Shown: positions 8,564 through 17,466, counted from the first letter of the stretch. The stretch: 64,000 bases of DNA from Cyclobacterium sp. 1_MG-2023 (GCF_030546805.1 NZ_JAUOPC010000008.1:186001-250000); one strand, 5' to 3'. A program made the numbers and translations. Notes: generated by a model from the letters alone, not told the origin.

Positions 8564-9448
8564 TTAAGCTTTAGGATGTGCTTGTTCATACACAGCCTTA
8601 AGTTTCTCAATAGAATTATGAGTATAAACCTGGGTTGCAGCAAGACTTGCATGGCCCAGAAGATCTTTGACAGCGTTTAAGTCTGCTCCTTTATTAAGCA
8701 AATGGGTGGCAAAGGTATGCCTCATAAGGTGAGGGCTACCTTTGGTATTTCGGACAAAAAGATTTAAATATTTCTTTACTATTCGATAAATCATCATTGG
8801 GTAAGCCTGCTCTCTATTTGATTTAACGATAAAAAAATCATTTTCGTTTTGAATAGAAAAACTATCTTCAAAAACTTTTCTATACTGTAGAATAGCGACC
8901 CTTAGGCTACCGGAAATTGGTATTATTCTAAATTTTTTACCTTTCCCTAAGACCTTTATTTGTAACTGACTAAGGTCCACGGAAGACCACCTCAAACCAA
9001 TTAATTCAGACAATCTGATTCCGGTAAGATACAGGGATTGCATGACCATCCGATCCCGCTGCCCTTCAAAATCTAAAGCAAAATTATTTTCTTCTAATAA
9101 AGTCTGTATTTCCTTTTCCTGAATAAATGCGGGCAGGGCTCTCCCCTTTTTTAAGGAGCGGATTTTAAAAGTAGGGTCTTTGCTGATAATCTCAGACCGC
9201 AATAAAAATTTATAAAATGACCGTAAGGTGGCCATTTTTCTGTTGACTGTAGCGACTTCTAGTCCTTCTTCAATAAGGTCAACCATCCAAGACCTAATTT
9301 CTGCATGACCTGCCTCTTCAGGATGAGCCATACCAAAAGCCGTGTTTATGAATTCCATAAACTGGTCCAAGTCTTTTTGGTAAGCCAAAATCGTATGCCG
9401 ACTTACTCTTTTCTCGTGTTCAAGATAGCTGATAAATGAAAAAAGCAT
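8564..9448 (-). CDS. xerC: Tyrosine recombinase of the XerC/XerD type
   Basis: The 294-residue site-specific recombinase resolves chromosome dimers at dif. The N-terminal core-binding SAM-like domain covers about residues 1-85. The catalytic domain shows all active-site residues: R145 (TGIRLSEL), K169 (LGKGKKFR), H240 and R243 (HLMRHTFATHLL), H266 (LLGHASLA) and the nucleophile Y275 (TQVYTHNS). Length is normal for Xer rather than phage integrases, and the rpsU-xerC-raiA context favours the housekeeping enzyme. The ATG at 9448 lies in the 3' arm of a terminator-like hairpin whose U-tract encodes codons 2-4, an unusual control arrangement. Confidence 0.93.
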   Translation of the reverse strand: MLFSFISYLEHEKRVSRHTILAYQKDLDQFMEFINTAFGMAHPEEAGHAEIRSWMVDLIEEGLEVATVNRKMATLRSFYKFLLRSEIISKDPTFKIRSLKKGRALPAFIQEKEIQTLLEENNFALDFEGQRDRMVMQSLYLTGIRLSELIGLRWSSVDLSQLQIKVLGKGKKFRIIPISGSLRVAILQYRKVFEDSFSIQNENDFFIVKSNREQAYPMMIYRIVKKYLNLFVRNTKGSPHLMRHTFATHLLNKGADLNAVKDLLGHASLAATQVYTHNSIEKLKAVYEQAHPKA

Positions 9449-9476
9449 ATTGATGTCTTATAAAACATCAATATGC
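9439..9476 (-). terminator. Terminator-like hairpin overlapping the xerC start codon
   Basis: Read on the minus strand, GCATATTGATGT (9476-9465) and ACATCAATATGC (9456-9445) form a perfect 12-bp stem with an 8-nt loop, followed by six T (9444-9439). The xerC ATG (9448-9446) is inside the 3' arm. It lies 29 nt after the rpsU stop, so it can end rpsU transcripts and mask the xerC start in read-through RNA. Confidence 0.7.
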
Positions 9477-9505
9477 TCAATATTTTCTGAAAAAGAAAGG
9501 TTTTC

Positions 9506-9700
9506 TTATTTACCTTCTTCTTCTTGCATGCGTTGCTTGTAAGCTGCTTTAATTACTTCTGTTCTTCTAGTGATAGAAGGTTTTTCAAAAGCCTGTCTGC
9601 TTCTCAATTCACGGATGACTCCAGTTTTGTCAAACTTCTTCTTGAAACGCTTTAGCGCTTTTTCGATAGATTCGTTCTCTTTTACGTTTACTACGATCAT
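9506..9700 (-). CDS. rpsU: 30S ribosomal protein S21 (bS21)
   Basis: The product of the chosen start (MIVVNVKENESIEKALKRF...) is 64 residues, the usual bS21 length, and rich in lysine/arginine with the family motif RFKKKFDKTGVIRELRSRQ. A longer in-frame reading to 9727 would add nine residues not typical of S21 and would read through the SD. The chosen ATG is preceded by a perfect AAAGGAGGTG seven nucleotides upstream, the only strong SD I found. In Bacteroidota ribosomes bS21 helps hide the anti-SD, so an SD on rpsU itself fits feedback control. Confidence 0.95.
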   Translation of the reverse strand: MIVVNVKENESIEKALKRFKKKFDKTGVIRELRSRQAFEKPSITRRTEVIKAAYKQRMQEEEGK

Positions 9701-9707
9701 ATAATTA

Positions 9708-9717
9708 CACCTCCTTT
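9708..9717 (-). promoter_or_regulatory. Strong Shine-Dalgarno of rpsU
   Basis: AAAGGAGGTG on the minus strand, complementary to the 16S 3' end, with a 7-nt spacer to the ATG at 9700. It fixes the start and is exceptional in a genome whose other starts have only A/T-rich leaders. Confidence 0.9.
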
Positions 9718-9724
9718 CAGCCTG

Positions 9725-9755
9725 CAAAGGTAGAGAAACTTATTGACACCCCAAA
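9725..9755 (-). promoter_or_regulatory. Consensus Bacteroidota promoter of rpsU
   Basis: On the minus strand TTTG (9755-9752), exactly 19 nt, then TACCTTTG (9732-9725), a perfect -33/-7 match. The predicted transcript start (about 9720) leaves a leader of about 20 nt, so the SD would sit almost at the 5' end. Confidence 0.8.
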
Positions 9756-10147
9756 ACAAACACCAAAACCATTAGAGAATTCTCCGAATTAATTCCAATA
9801 CACCCAAGCCAAGAGAAGAGCAAACCCCACCTATTAAACCTGCGATTTGCTATATTTTCAAACCGCAGAATTCTCTCCTCATTTCTATTTTCCTCCTAAA
9901 GTAAAACCGAAATCATTTTTAGACTCCGAATCATATCAACTGATTTCCTTCCTTCAAGCATGCTAAATCCTTAGGCAAATGAAGCCTACCAACCCTCTCT
10001 GTATGCATACATCGAAGCAAAGCATAGCTGTATCAATGCATCCTCTGGTGTTTCCTCCTTTGGCATGAATAATTTATTGATCAATCATCACATAATATAT
10101 TAAGTTTGATTTCTTTCTATGAATAGGATAAAACTTTATATTTGAGA
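9756..10147. other. Divergent intergenic region, rpsU to galE
   Basis: Nearly 400 bp of A/T-rich sequence between divergent genes. I see no open reading frame with coding character, RNA gene or long repeat. A perfect TATATTTG is present at 10137-10144 but lies too close to the galE ATG to be its -7 element. Confidence 0.5.
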
Positions 10148-11167
10148 ATGGAAAATATTTTAATAACTGGTGGGGCCGGATATATAGGTTCCCATACGGC
10201 GGTGGCTCTTTTGGAAGCCGGCTACCAGCCCATCATCATCGATGATTTTTCAAACTCAGAAAAAAGTGCTTTAGAAGGATTAAAAAAAATCACAGGTCAG
10301 CACATTCCTTGCTACGAAGGAGACTGTAACGATGCTGCTTTAATGGACCGCATTTTTTCTGAAAATAAACTTTCAGGAGTGATACACTTTGCTGCCTTCA
10401 AGGCTGTAGGTGAGAGCTCAATGCTTCCATTAAAATATTATCACAACAATATCAGCAGTTTGGTGGTCCTTTTGGAAACCATGAATAAACACAATGTGGA
10501 AAACCTGGTGTTCTCTTCTTCCTGCACTGTATATGGTCAGCCCGACAAACTCCCCGTCAAGGAGTCCACACCAAGGAAAAAAGCAGAAAGCCCTTATGGA
10601 AATACCAAAAAGATCTGTGAAGACATCCTAGTGGACCAAGTAAATAGTAAGGTTGCCTTATCCGCTATTGCCTTGAGGTATTTCAACCCAATTGGTGCAC
10701 ACACTTCATCTGAAATAGGTGAATTACCTTTGGGAGTTCCCTCTAATCTCGTTCCTTTTGTAACCCAAACAGGTGTAGGAATAAGGAAAGAATTAACTGT
10801 GTTCGGAGATGATTACGACACCCCTGACGGTACTTGTGTAAGGGATTATATTCATGTGATGGATTTGGCAGAAGCACATGTAAAAGCCATTTCGCATCTC
10901 AAAGAAAAAGAAGCCCCTTTTTATGACATTTTCAATGTGGGAACCGGTAATGGAAACACAGTAATGGATGTGATCAAAGCCTTTGAAAAAGTAAGTGGTA
11001 AACCCCTCAATTATAAAATAGGACCCAGAAGACCTGGTGACGTGGTAAAAGTCTGGGCTGATACAGCAAAAATCAACGATGAATTAAACTGGAAAGCCCG
11101 ATTCAATTTGGAGGAAGCGCTAAGAGACAGTTGGAACTGGCAATTGGCACTTTCTAAAAAACAATAG
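10148..11167 (+). CDS. galE: UDP-glucose 4-epimerase
   Basis: The 339-residue SDR-family epimerase interconverts UDP-glucose and UDP-galactose. The NAD-binding motif ILITGGAGYIGSHTA starts at residue 4, followed by VIHFAAFKAVGES. The catalytic S-x-Y-x3-K area is seen as FSSSCTVYG and SPYGNTKK. The C-terminal substrate region has NVGTGNGNTVMDV and GPRRPGDV as in GalE. The ATG at 10148 is preferred over an in-frame TTG two codons upstream because it directly precedes the Rossmann strand. A GH92 mannosidase gene follows after 8 bp, suggesting co-transcription. Confidence 0.95.
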   Translation: MENILITGGAGYIGSHTAVALLEAGYQPIIIDDFSNSEKSALEGLKKITGQHIPCYEGDCNDAALMDRIFSENKLSGVIHFAAFKAVGESSMLPLKYYHNNISSLVVLLETMNKHNVENLVFSSSCTVYGQPDKLPVKESTPRKKAESPYGNTKKICEDILVDQVNSKVALSAIALRYFNPIGAHTSSEIGELPLGVPSNLVPFVTQTGVGIRKELTVFGDDYDTPDGTCVRDYIHVMDLAEAHVKAISHLKEKEAPFYDIFNVGTGNGNTVMDVIKAFEKVSGKPLNYKIGPRRPGDVVKVWADTAKINDELNWKARFNLEEALRDSWNWQLALSKKQ

Positions 11168-11175
11168 CTATCAAT

Positions 11176-13458
11176 ATGCTAAAACTTATAGTCAATTTAT
11201 TAACATTCGTATTGGTAATCCCATCCATGGGATTCCAATTAAACCCAGATCCTAAACCTATTGACAAAGTCTATCCTCTTTTGGATGCTGCTAACTCAAG
11301 ATGGTTTTATTTTAGTGCCGCTACCAGACCTTTTGGAATGGTTAACTTAAGCCCTGATCACAAAATTGACGGTGCTTGGGGAAGTGGTTACAGGTATAAT
11401 TCGGATACTGTAAAAGGTTTCAGTCATATTCATGCTTGGCAAATGTCTGGTGTTTCCGTGATGCCTGTCAGTTTTGATGCAGCTCCTGAGAATCTGTTGA
11501 CAGACTATTACTCAACTTATGACAGGGACTTGGAAACCATAAAGCCAGGTTATCACAAAGTCTTTCTAAAACGCTATGGTATTTCTGCGGAACTAACAGC
11601 TACCCATCGTGTAGGCTTACATAAATACACCTTCCCTGAAGGTAAAAATCAGGCGGTTTTATTCCATTTAGAAGGAATATTAGGGCCCAGTAAAATGATC
11701 AATGGAAGTTTAAAACAAATTTCACCTTATATACTGGAAGGACAAGTTACCAATTCGCCTACCTCCAGAAGGCCCAACACTTTGACTGTTTATTTCCAAG
11801 TCGAGTTTGATCAACCGATAGTGGATTGGGTGGAGTCTGAAGATTCTCCACATAAAATAGTGAGCTTTGGAAAAAGTAAGGGGAAGCCTTTACAAATGAA
11901 GGTAGCACTTTCTTATACAAAGGCTGAAAATGCGGCCCTAAATAAGAAAGAAGAACTTCCCCATTGGGATTTTAACAAGGTGGTCAAGGAAACCCAAGAG
12001 GTTTGGAATGAACTTCTGGGACGTATTGAAGTAGAAGGCAATACAGTAACCCAACAAAGGCGTTTTTATACAGATCTATGGAAATCTCTTCAAGGAAGAA
12101 GAACCATAAGTGATGTCAATGGTGCTTACCCAGACAATACCGGCGCATCTTTCAGGGTTGGTCAATTGCCAGTTGATGACAAGGGAAAGCCTCTATTCAG
12201 ACACTTTAATTCCGATTCTTTTTGGGGTGCTCAGTGGACCATTAATGTTTTGTGGGGTTTGGTATATCCGGAAATAGCGGAAGAATTTGCCAACAGTTTG
12301 CTTCAATATTACCAAGATGGAGGTTTGATTCCACGCGGACCCTCAGGAGGCAATTACACCTATGTAATGACAGGTGCATCCAGCACTCCACTGTTTGTAG
12401 GACTTTACCAAAAAGGAATCAGAGGATTTGATATTGACATGGCATACGAGGGACTCCGTAAAAACCATATGCCCGGGGGAATGATGAGTAGGTCAGGTTA
12501 TGAGCACAAAACTGCTAAAGGAGGTAATGTGGAAGACTATATAAAAATGGGCTACGTCCCTTACCCTAACCCAAGAGGCCGTTTTGGAGGACATGAACAA
12601 GGTGCCGGACAAACTTTGGAGTACAGTTATCAGGACTGGACCCTTGCGCAACTCGCCCTTGCTTTAGGTAAAAAAGAGGATGCTGATAATTTTTTGGCGC
12701 GTTCAAGAAATTACAAAAACCTCTACGATGCGGAAAGTGGGTGGATCAGGCCTAAGAATGTGGATGGAAAGTGGGCCAACCCCTTTGATCCTTACAACTA
12801 TGCCAAAGGTTATGTAGAGGCCAATGGAGCTCAATTCACTTGGTTTGTACCCCATGATATTGAAGGTTTGGCCGGCCTAATGGGCGGAAAAGAAAAAGCT
12901 GCTGCTCGACTGAATGAACAATTTGAACAAGCTGAAAAACTGGGCTTTACATCGGGCACCTCCCATTCTGTAGAAACACATCCTGAATACCGTAGGATTC
13001 CTATTAATTATGGAAATCAACCTTCCATCCAAACTGCTTTTATATTCAATTATTTGGACCGGCCTGATCTCACACAATATTGGTCAAGAAAAGTATTGGA
13101 GGCGGCATTTTCTGGGCTATCTCCCGAAAGCGGTTTCAATGGAGATGAAGACCAAGGACTTATGGGTTCTTTGGCCGTGTTGATGAAACTGGGATTGTTT
13201 CAGATGAATGCCGGCACCGAAGAAAACCCTATCTATGAGTTGGGAAGCCCCATCTTTGACAAAGCCGTAATTCACTTGAATGAAGAATACTATCCCGGAA
13301 AGTCAATCACCATTCAGGCGGAAAACAATGGACCGAGCAATTATTATCTTTCTCAGAAAACCTACAATGGTCAAACGATCGAAGGTATCGGGATAAGGCA
13401 TGAAGACCTTGTCAAAGGAGGACTGATAAAATTAAAAATGAGTTCAAAAAGTAAATAA
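11176..13458 (+). CDS. Secreted GH92 family alpha-mannosidase
   Basis: The 760-residue protein has a signal peptide (about 1-20). The GH92 N-terminal beta-sandwich starts with VYPLLDAANSRWFYFSAATR and GFSHIHAWQMSGVSVMPV. The (alpha/alpha)6 domain carries FWGAQWTINVLWGLVYPE, the HEQGAGQTLEYSYQDW region at about 472-487 and GDEDQGLMGS near 656-665, where the family's glutamate and aspartate catalytic residues lie. GH92 enzymes are calcium-dependent exo-mannosidases acting on alpha-1,2-, 1,3-, 1,4- or 1,6-linkages; the exact linkage cannot be read here. It follows galE closely and ends at a strong terminator. Confidence 0.95.
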   Translation: MLKLIVNLLTFVLVIPSMGFQLNPDPKPIDKVYPLLDAANSRWFYFSAATRPFGMVNLSPDHKIDGAWGSGYRYNSDTVKGFSHIHAWQMSGVSVMPVSFDAAPENLLTDYYSTYDRDLETIKPGYHKVFLKRYGISAELTATHRVGLHKYTFPEGKNQAVLFHLEGILGPSKMINGSLKQISPYILEGQVTNSPTSRRPNTLTVYFQVEFDQPIVDWVESEDSPHKIVSFGKSKGKPLQMKVALSYTKAENAALNKKEELPHWDFNKVVKETQEVWNELLGRIEVEGNTVTQQRRFYTDLWKSLQGRRTISDVNGAYPDNTGASFRVGQLPVDDKGKPLFRHFNSDSFWGAQWTINVLWGLVYPEIAEEFANSLLQYYQDGGLIPRGPSGGNYTYVMTGASSTPLFVGLYQKGIRGFDIDMAYEGLRKNHMPGGMMSRSGYEHKTAKGGNVEDYIKMGYVPYPNPRGRFGGHEQGAGQTLEYSYQDWTLAQLALALGKKEDADNFLARSRNYKNLYDAESGWIRPKNVDGKWANPFDPYNYAKGYVEANGAQFTWFVPHDIEGLAGLMGGKEKAAARLNEQFEQAEKLGFTSGTSHSVETHPEYRRIPINYGNQPSIQTAFIFNYLDRPDLTQYWSRKVLEAAFSGLSPESGFNGDEDQGLMGSLAVLMKLGLFQMNAGTEENPIYELGSPIFDKAVIHLNEEYYPGKSITIQAENNGPSNYYLSQKTYNGQTIEGIGIRHEDLVKGGLIKLKMSSKSK

Positions 13459-13460
13459 TT

Positions 13461-13498
13461 AAAAAGGAGCCTAATTTCAGGCTCCTTTTTTTTATCTT
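13461..13498. terminator. Bidirectional terminator after the GH92 gene
   Basis: AAAAAGGAGCCT (13461-13472) and AGGCTCCTTTTT (13479-13490) form a 12-bp stem with loop AATTTC and T-runs on both strands. It serves the GH92 gene and the convergent propeller-like gene. Confidence 0.9.
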
Positions 13499-13499
13499 T

Positions 13500-14804
13500 T
13501 TATGATTTAGGATAGTGAATTTTCACCAAATCCTGAATTTCTCCAAATGGCATTTGCATTCTTGCCATGGTGTAAACATTTTTATTTTTATCAATGGCTA
13601 TGGCATTTACATAAGTAGGGATGCTTCCATCTTCATAAAAAGCCGGGCCATGATCCTTGTAAGTGTCTGTAGGTAAATGGTAGGTTACCAGATGTAAATT
13701 CTCCAGCTCTTTGGCCGCGCCTTTGGCAATCTTCTTAGCTCCATCAATGGGCGGTCTATCACTTAATGGACCTCCTGTAAGGTAATACAATGTTTCTTTG
13801 TCCGGTCCCAAGTCAAAGCCCAGATAACCATAGCTGAACTGATCAAACATACCCATTCTTTTAGAAGGAAGGGAAGAAAGCCTGTCCAGTAGTTCAATTT
13901 TAGCATTTTTCGGGTCAAATTTAAAAAGGTAATTTGAATTACCATGAATTCCATACGCCACATTATCTTCCTCATGCCAGAATATTCTTCTCCAATTGTA
14001 GCCCATATTTCCGGGAACTTTAGGATCATACTCACCAAAATAATCTCTTCTCATATGAACGTCAAGCAGCCTTGAAGGCCCCTCTTCTTTCTCGGGATTA
14101 TAACTAAAAATATCTCCTTTAGATGTAGTATAATACAGATCGCCGGTCTCGGGATTAACCAATAAAGACCTGCACAAAACCCTATAGTCCTCTCCTACAA
14201 TCCCTGCTTCACCTTTTTCAGAAATTGGGCCGAAATTCTTAAGTTCCAAAGTATTCAAATCCAAATGTAGAAAATTACCGGTCGGCCATGTAAGTGCATA
14301 AACCTGGTTTCGCTTGGTGTCCATGGTCATGGTTAACACCCCTTCTCCATCTGGAACAATCCCAAGATCTTCTATCTCCTTGGTCTTCATATCAAAACTC
14401 AAGAAATGTCCTCCCAAATAAGGTGCGACCCCATCCATTGGATTGACGGGAAGTCGCTCCATATCATCAATCATTTCATAAACACCAATATGGGTTCCGA
14501 AATACAATTTGCCACCTTTTTCAAAAAAAGGAACGTGACTTTTTCCTTGTGGCAAGGTATTGCTATCCCCTTCTCCGCAAGCCTCCGAAAGATCAGCCAA
14601 CCTTTCTATCTTCTCAGTCTCCGGATCAAAGCTGTACAGTTGACCGGCTTTGGTTACAGACTCCGAGGACAATACATAATAAATTTTTCCGTCTGATGCA
14701 CAACTCATGGCCTGATAAGTATCATGGGCCAATTCAAAGCCTGAATAGAAGGCTTGTGCCAAAAGCCCGTCTTTTTTATTTTCTGATTTCAATGGTATAT
14801 TCAA
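13500..14804 (-). CDS. Uncharacterised beta-propeller-like protein without a signal peptide
   Basis: I cannot assign a named family. The 434 residues contain repeated blade-like units such as KIYYVLSSESVTKAGQLYSF, KLYFGTHIGVYEMID, LTMTMDTKRNQVYALTW and LYYTTSKGDIFSYNPEKEE, typical of a six- or seven-bladed propeller related to NHL/SMP-30/PQQ-like proteins. No signal peptide or lipobox is visible, so it may be cytoplasmic. It lies 19 bp downstream of the Tat-leader DegT-type aminotransferase on the same strand, so the two are probably one unit. Ligand binding or a lactonase-type activity is possible but unsupported. Confidence 0.7.
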   Translation of the reverse strand: MNIPLKSENKKDGLLAQAFYSGFELAHDTYQAMSCASDGKIYYVLSSESVTKAGQLYSFDPETEKIERLADLSEACGEGDSNTLPQGKSHVPFFEKGGKLYFGTHIGVYEMIDDMERLPVNPMDGVAPYLGGHFLSFDMKTKEIEDLGIVPDGEGVLTMTMDTKRNQVYALTWPTGNFLHLDLNTLELKNFGPISEKGEAGIVGEDYRVLCRSLLVNPETGDLYYTTSKGDIFSYNPEKEEGPSRLLDVHMRRDYFGEYDPKVPGNMGYNWRRIFWHEEDNVAYGIHGNSNYLFKFDPKNAKIELLDRLSSLPSKRMGMFDQFSYGYLGFDLGPDKETLYYLTGGPLSDRPPIDGAKKIAKGAAKELENLHLVTYHLPTDTYKDHGPAFYEDGSIPTYVNAIAIDKNKNVYTMARMQMPFGEIQDLVKIHYPKS

Positions 14805-14823
14805 TTTTAATTATGGTATTAAA

Positions 14824-16170
14824 TTATCCTTTATAGTTAATTAATTCTTCTACGTTTTCATGTATCTTTTTTATTGCATTGGCTATATCGTCCATATCTG
14901 TCCGGCTTCCCAGTAACATGCGTTGAGACAACCATATGGCCTCTTCATTACATAGCTTATCCGTTATAGGACATTGGTTTTCAGCTACAAATTTCTCAAA
15001 ATCCAATTCATCCGCCTGATACATTCGCTGGTAATTTTTGGAATTAAAAGCATCTTTTAAGTACAATTTATCATTCAGAGGAGTGTATCCACTACTGCAG
15101 GGGATTCCCTCTGCTCGCAAAGCTTTTATAAATACATCTCTGGATAGCCCCTTGAATCCTTCCGTATGAAACCGGAAAGGAAAAAGGTGAAAAACTGCTC
15201 GGTTGACTTTTGGGTATAAGACATAAGTACTAATCCCAGGAATGCCTTCCAACTGCTCTTTAAGATAACTTGCATTGGTCTCTCTCAACCTTGTTTCATC
15301 ATCCAACCGTTCCAATTGACTCAATCCAATGGCCGCCTGATACTCTGTTAGCCTGATTTTAGTTCCGGCCATAACGGCCCCTTGGTTAACAGCCCCAACC
15401 AAGGATCCATAAGGATACCCATAGTTATGGTAAGAAAAGCACTTGTCCATAAACTCATCATTATCGCTTACGATGGCACCTCCTTCTCCCATTGGTAAAT
15501 TTTTGGAATTCTGAAAGCTAAAACAACCAGCAAGGCCAAAGGTCCCTACTTTTTTATGGTCATATTCCGCCAACCAACCTTGACATGCATCTTCCACAAC
15601 AATCAAGTCGTTTTGCTTGGCAATGGACATGATACTGTCCATATCTGCCGGCAAACCCAATATATGGACCGGCAAAATTGCCCTGGTTTTGCTGTTGATT
15701 TTCTTCTTTATTTCTTCTGGATCAAGCTGAAAAGTTTCAGGATCTGAATCTACGAATACAGGCATTGCACCCGTCTGTAATATGGCCGCTACACTCGCAA
15801 TAAAGGTATATGAGGAAACCAATACTTCATCTCCACCACCTATGCCAGCTTGTGTTAATGAGGCTATAAGTGCATTGGTACCGTTAACGACAGTCACACA
15901 TCTTTTAGATCCTGTAGTTTTAGCCCATTTATTTTCAAACGATTTCACTACTTCAGACCTGGACCAGACCCCGCTCCTTAGTACTTCTAATACCCTAGGT
16001 TCATCCGTCTCAGGATTCCACTTTGGCCAAGTTGGCCAAGAAGCGGTACGCACAGGCTTGCCACCCGTCAGGGCAGGTTTCACATTTGGTACTGCAAAAT
16101 TGAAACCCATCATGGCTCCAGTACCTACAATGGCATTGGTCTTAACAAAATCTCTTCTAGTGTACTTCAT
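14824..16170 (-). CDS. DegT/DnrJ/EryC1/StrS-family PLP aminotransferase with Tat leader
   Basis: From the ATG at 16170 the 448-residue protein begins MKYTRRDFVK and a short hydrophobic stretch, a twin-arginine leader. The longer reading to 16263 adds 31 residues and is less likely. The enzyme part starts GGKPVRTASWPTWP and shows VNGTNALIASL (96-106), D194 in VVEDACQGW for the PLP ring nitrogen, and SFQNSKNLPMGEGGA with PLP lysine K223. This family aminates keto-sugars or is catalytically related to sugar dehydratases. Known members act in the cytoplasm on nucleotide sugars, so an export signal is odd. A propeller-like gene follows. Confidence 0.88.
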   Translation of the reverse strand: MKYTRRDFVKTNAIVGTGAMMGFNFAVPNVKPALTGGKPVRTASWPTWPKWNPETDEPRVLEVLRSGVWSRSEVVKSFENKWAKTTGSKRCVTVVNGTNALIASLTQAGIGGGDEVLVSSYTFIASVAAILQTGAMPVFVDSDPETFQLDPEEIKKKINSKTRAILPVHILGLPADMDSIMSIAKQNDLIVVEDACQGWLAEYDHKKVGTFGLAGCFSFQNSKNLPMGEGGAIVSDNDEFMDKCFSYHNYGYPYGSLVGAVNQGAVMAGTKIRLTEYQAAIGLSQLERLDDETRLRETNASYLKEQLEGIPGISTYVLYPKVNRAVFHLFPFRFHTEGFKGLSRDVFIKALRAEGIPCSSGYTPLNDKLYLKDAFNSKNYQRMYQADELDFEKFVAENQCPITDKLCNEEAIWLSQRMLLGSRTDMDDIANAIKKIHENVEELINYKG

Positions 16171-16385
16171 ATTTGATGATTTATTAGCGGAAATTATACA
16201 AAAAGGAGGAGAAAACCTGATGATAAATGGTAAAGCTTTTAAAAACACATCATTTCTCCACAAATAGCCCTTTTTAGAAACTTATTTATAAAACAGACAG
16301 CTAAAATATTTACCAAAACCATTATTAAGAATTCAACACCTTATCGAAGAAACATAAAATCATCGATTATCCAAATTGATTCCTG

Positions 16386-17315
16386 TCAATCCCCACCTGT
16401 GGCCTTATCATATCTGTACAAAACCGGATTTATCCGTAACTTTTTTTCACTCAAAGTAAAATAGGTCTCTCCTTCCGGTTCAAAGGCAATGGCTTCTCCT
16501 TGTGGTTCAGGCTCATAGGGCAACAAAACCGCTTTCCGTGAAAGTGTTTCCTCTAAAGTCTCCCCTTCCATTCTGGACCAGTAATAAATTACCCAATAAT
16601 TTTTAATCAGCACTTGAGAGCCATCGGCAGAAATATCTCCCCCAACAGAGAGGGTAACTGGCAATTGCAATACTTTTTCCAGCTCAACAGCATTTCCATC
16701 ATATAATAAATCCTTCGTTGCTTTATAAAGCGTGTTTTTAGACTCCCTTTTGGTCAAAACATAAAGATCACCACTAATAGGGTCCACCAGCAAGGTTTCT
16801 GAATCTTTGGGGCCATCCGGATACCTTAGCTTAATTATTTCAGGTTTTGCACTCATTTCACTTTCTAGCTGATCGGGTTCCTGAACCCGGTAAATGATCA
16901 ACTCCTCTTCCCTGCCAAAATTATCACCTATGTCTCCTATGTAAATGTAGTTTTCTCCATCTATGGGTCCCGGACCCATGGCTAAATCTTCCCAATCCCG
17001 ATTTTCCACCCCTTCAATTTTCAAGGTACCCAAGTAAGTTCCTAAGGTGTCTAAAATATAAACTTCAGGCTCTCCACCACTGTCATTGTGAACATAAATC
17101 CAGGAAGGGTTTTTTCTTGAAACGCCCATGCCGCTGGTCTCTTCGATAAATTTCTCCCCTATCAGTGCCACTTTTTCGGGCCCTGAAAACAAGGCATATT
17201 CTATCTGAGCATTAATTTTCATGTCATACCTTTTCTGAAGTTTTTCAGAAAGTAAAAAAGGTATGATTGAAAGCAAAAAAAATAATTTCAGTAGCATTTC
17301 AATAAAAAAACTCAT
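16386..17315 (-). CDS. Secreted protein with propeller-like repeats, function unknown
   Basis: The 309-residue product starts with a hydrophobic leader (about residues 5-24, IEMLLKLFFLLSIIPFLLS), so it is secreted or membrane-tethered. The body has ETSGMGVSRKNPSWIYVHND, NRDWEDLAMGPGP, NYIYIGDIGDNFG and SETLLVDPISGDLYVLTKRE. These repeats resemble soluble six-bladed propeller proteins of the SdiA-regulated/esterase-like group seen widely in Bacteroidota. No catalytic residues can be named. It stands between the DegT-type gene and clpC, with about 200 bp on each side. Confidence 0.7.
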   Translation of the reverse strand: MSFFIEMLLKLFFLLSIIPFLLSEKLQKRYDMKINAQIEYALFSGPEKVALIGEKFIEETSGMGVSRKNPSWIYVHNDSGGEPEVYILDTLGTYLGTLKIEGVENRDWEDLAMGPGPIDGENYIYIGDIGDNFGREEELIIYRVQEPDQLESEMSAKPEIIKLRYPDGPKDSETLLVDPISGDLYVLTKRESKNTLYKATKDLLYDGNAVELEKVLQLPVTLSVGGDISADGSQVLIKNYWVIYYWSRMEGETLEETLSRKAVLLPYEPEPQGEAIAFEPEGETYFTLSEKKLRINPVLYRYDKATGGD

Positions 17316-17466
17316 CGGGGTAATATTTTAACTCATGGTTCAAATCGATCAAACTTTATCTTGGTACCGTTGCTTATCTGACAATTATAATATTGAATAA
17401 CCCCTTGGCTGACAAAAAGGTTCAAGTGGAATCAGCCCGTAGATAATTTAAATTAGCCATAAAAAC

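Noticed and set aside
8564-9448. Mobile-element integrase reading of the tyrosine recombinase
   Set aside because: Size, the rpsU-xerC-raiA context and the distance from the tRNA all fit chromosomal Xer rather than an element integrase.
9701-9727. A nine-residue N-terminal extension of S21
   Set aside because: It would translate through the strong Shine-Dalgarno and does not match normal bS21 length; the ATG at 9700 is far better.
10137-10144. Perfect TATATTTG upstream of galE
   Set aside because: It lies only three bases before the ATG, so a promoter here could not make a translatable galE message; no matching TTTG at 19 nt.
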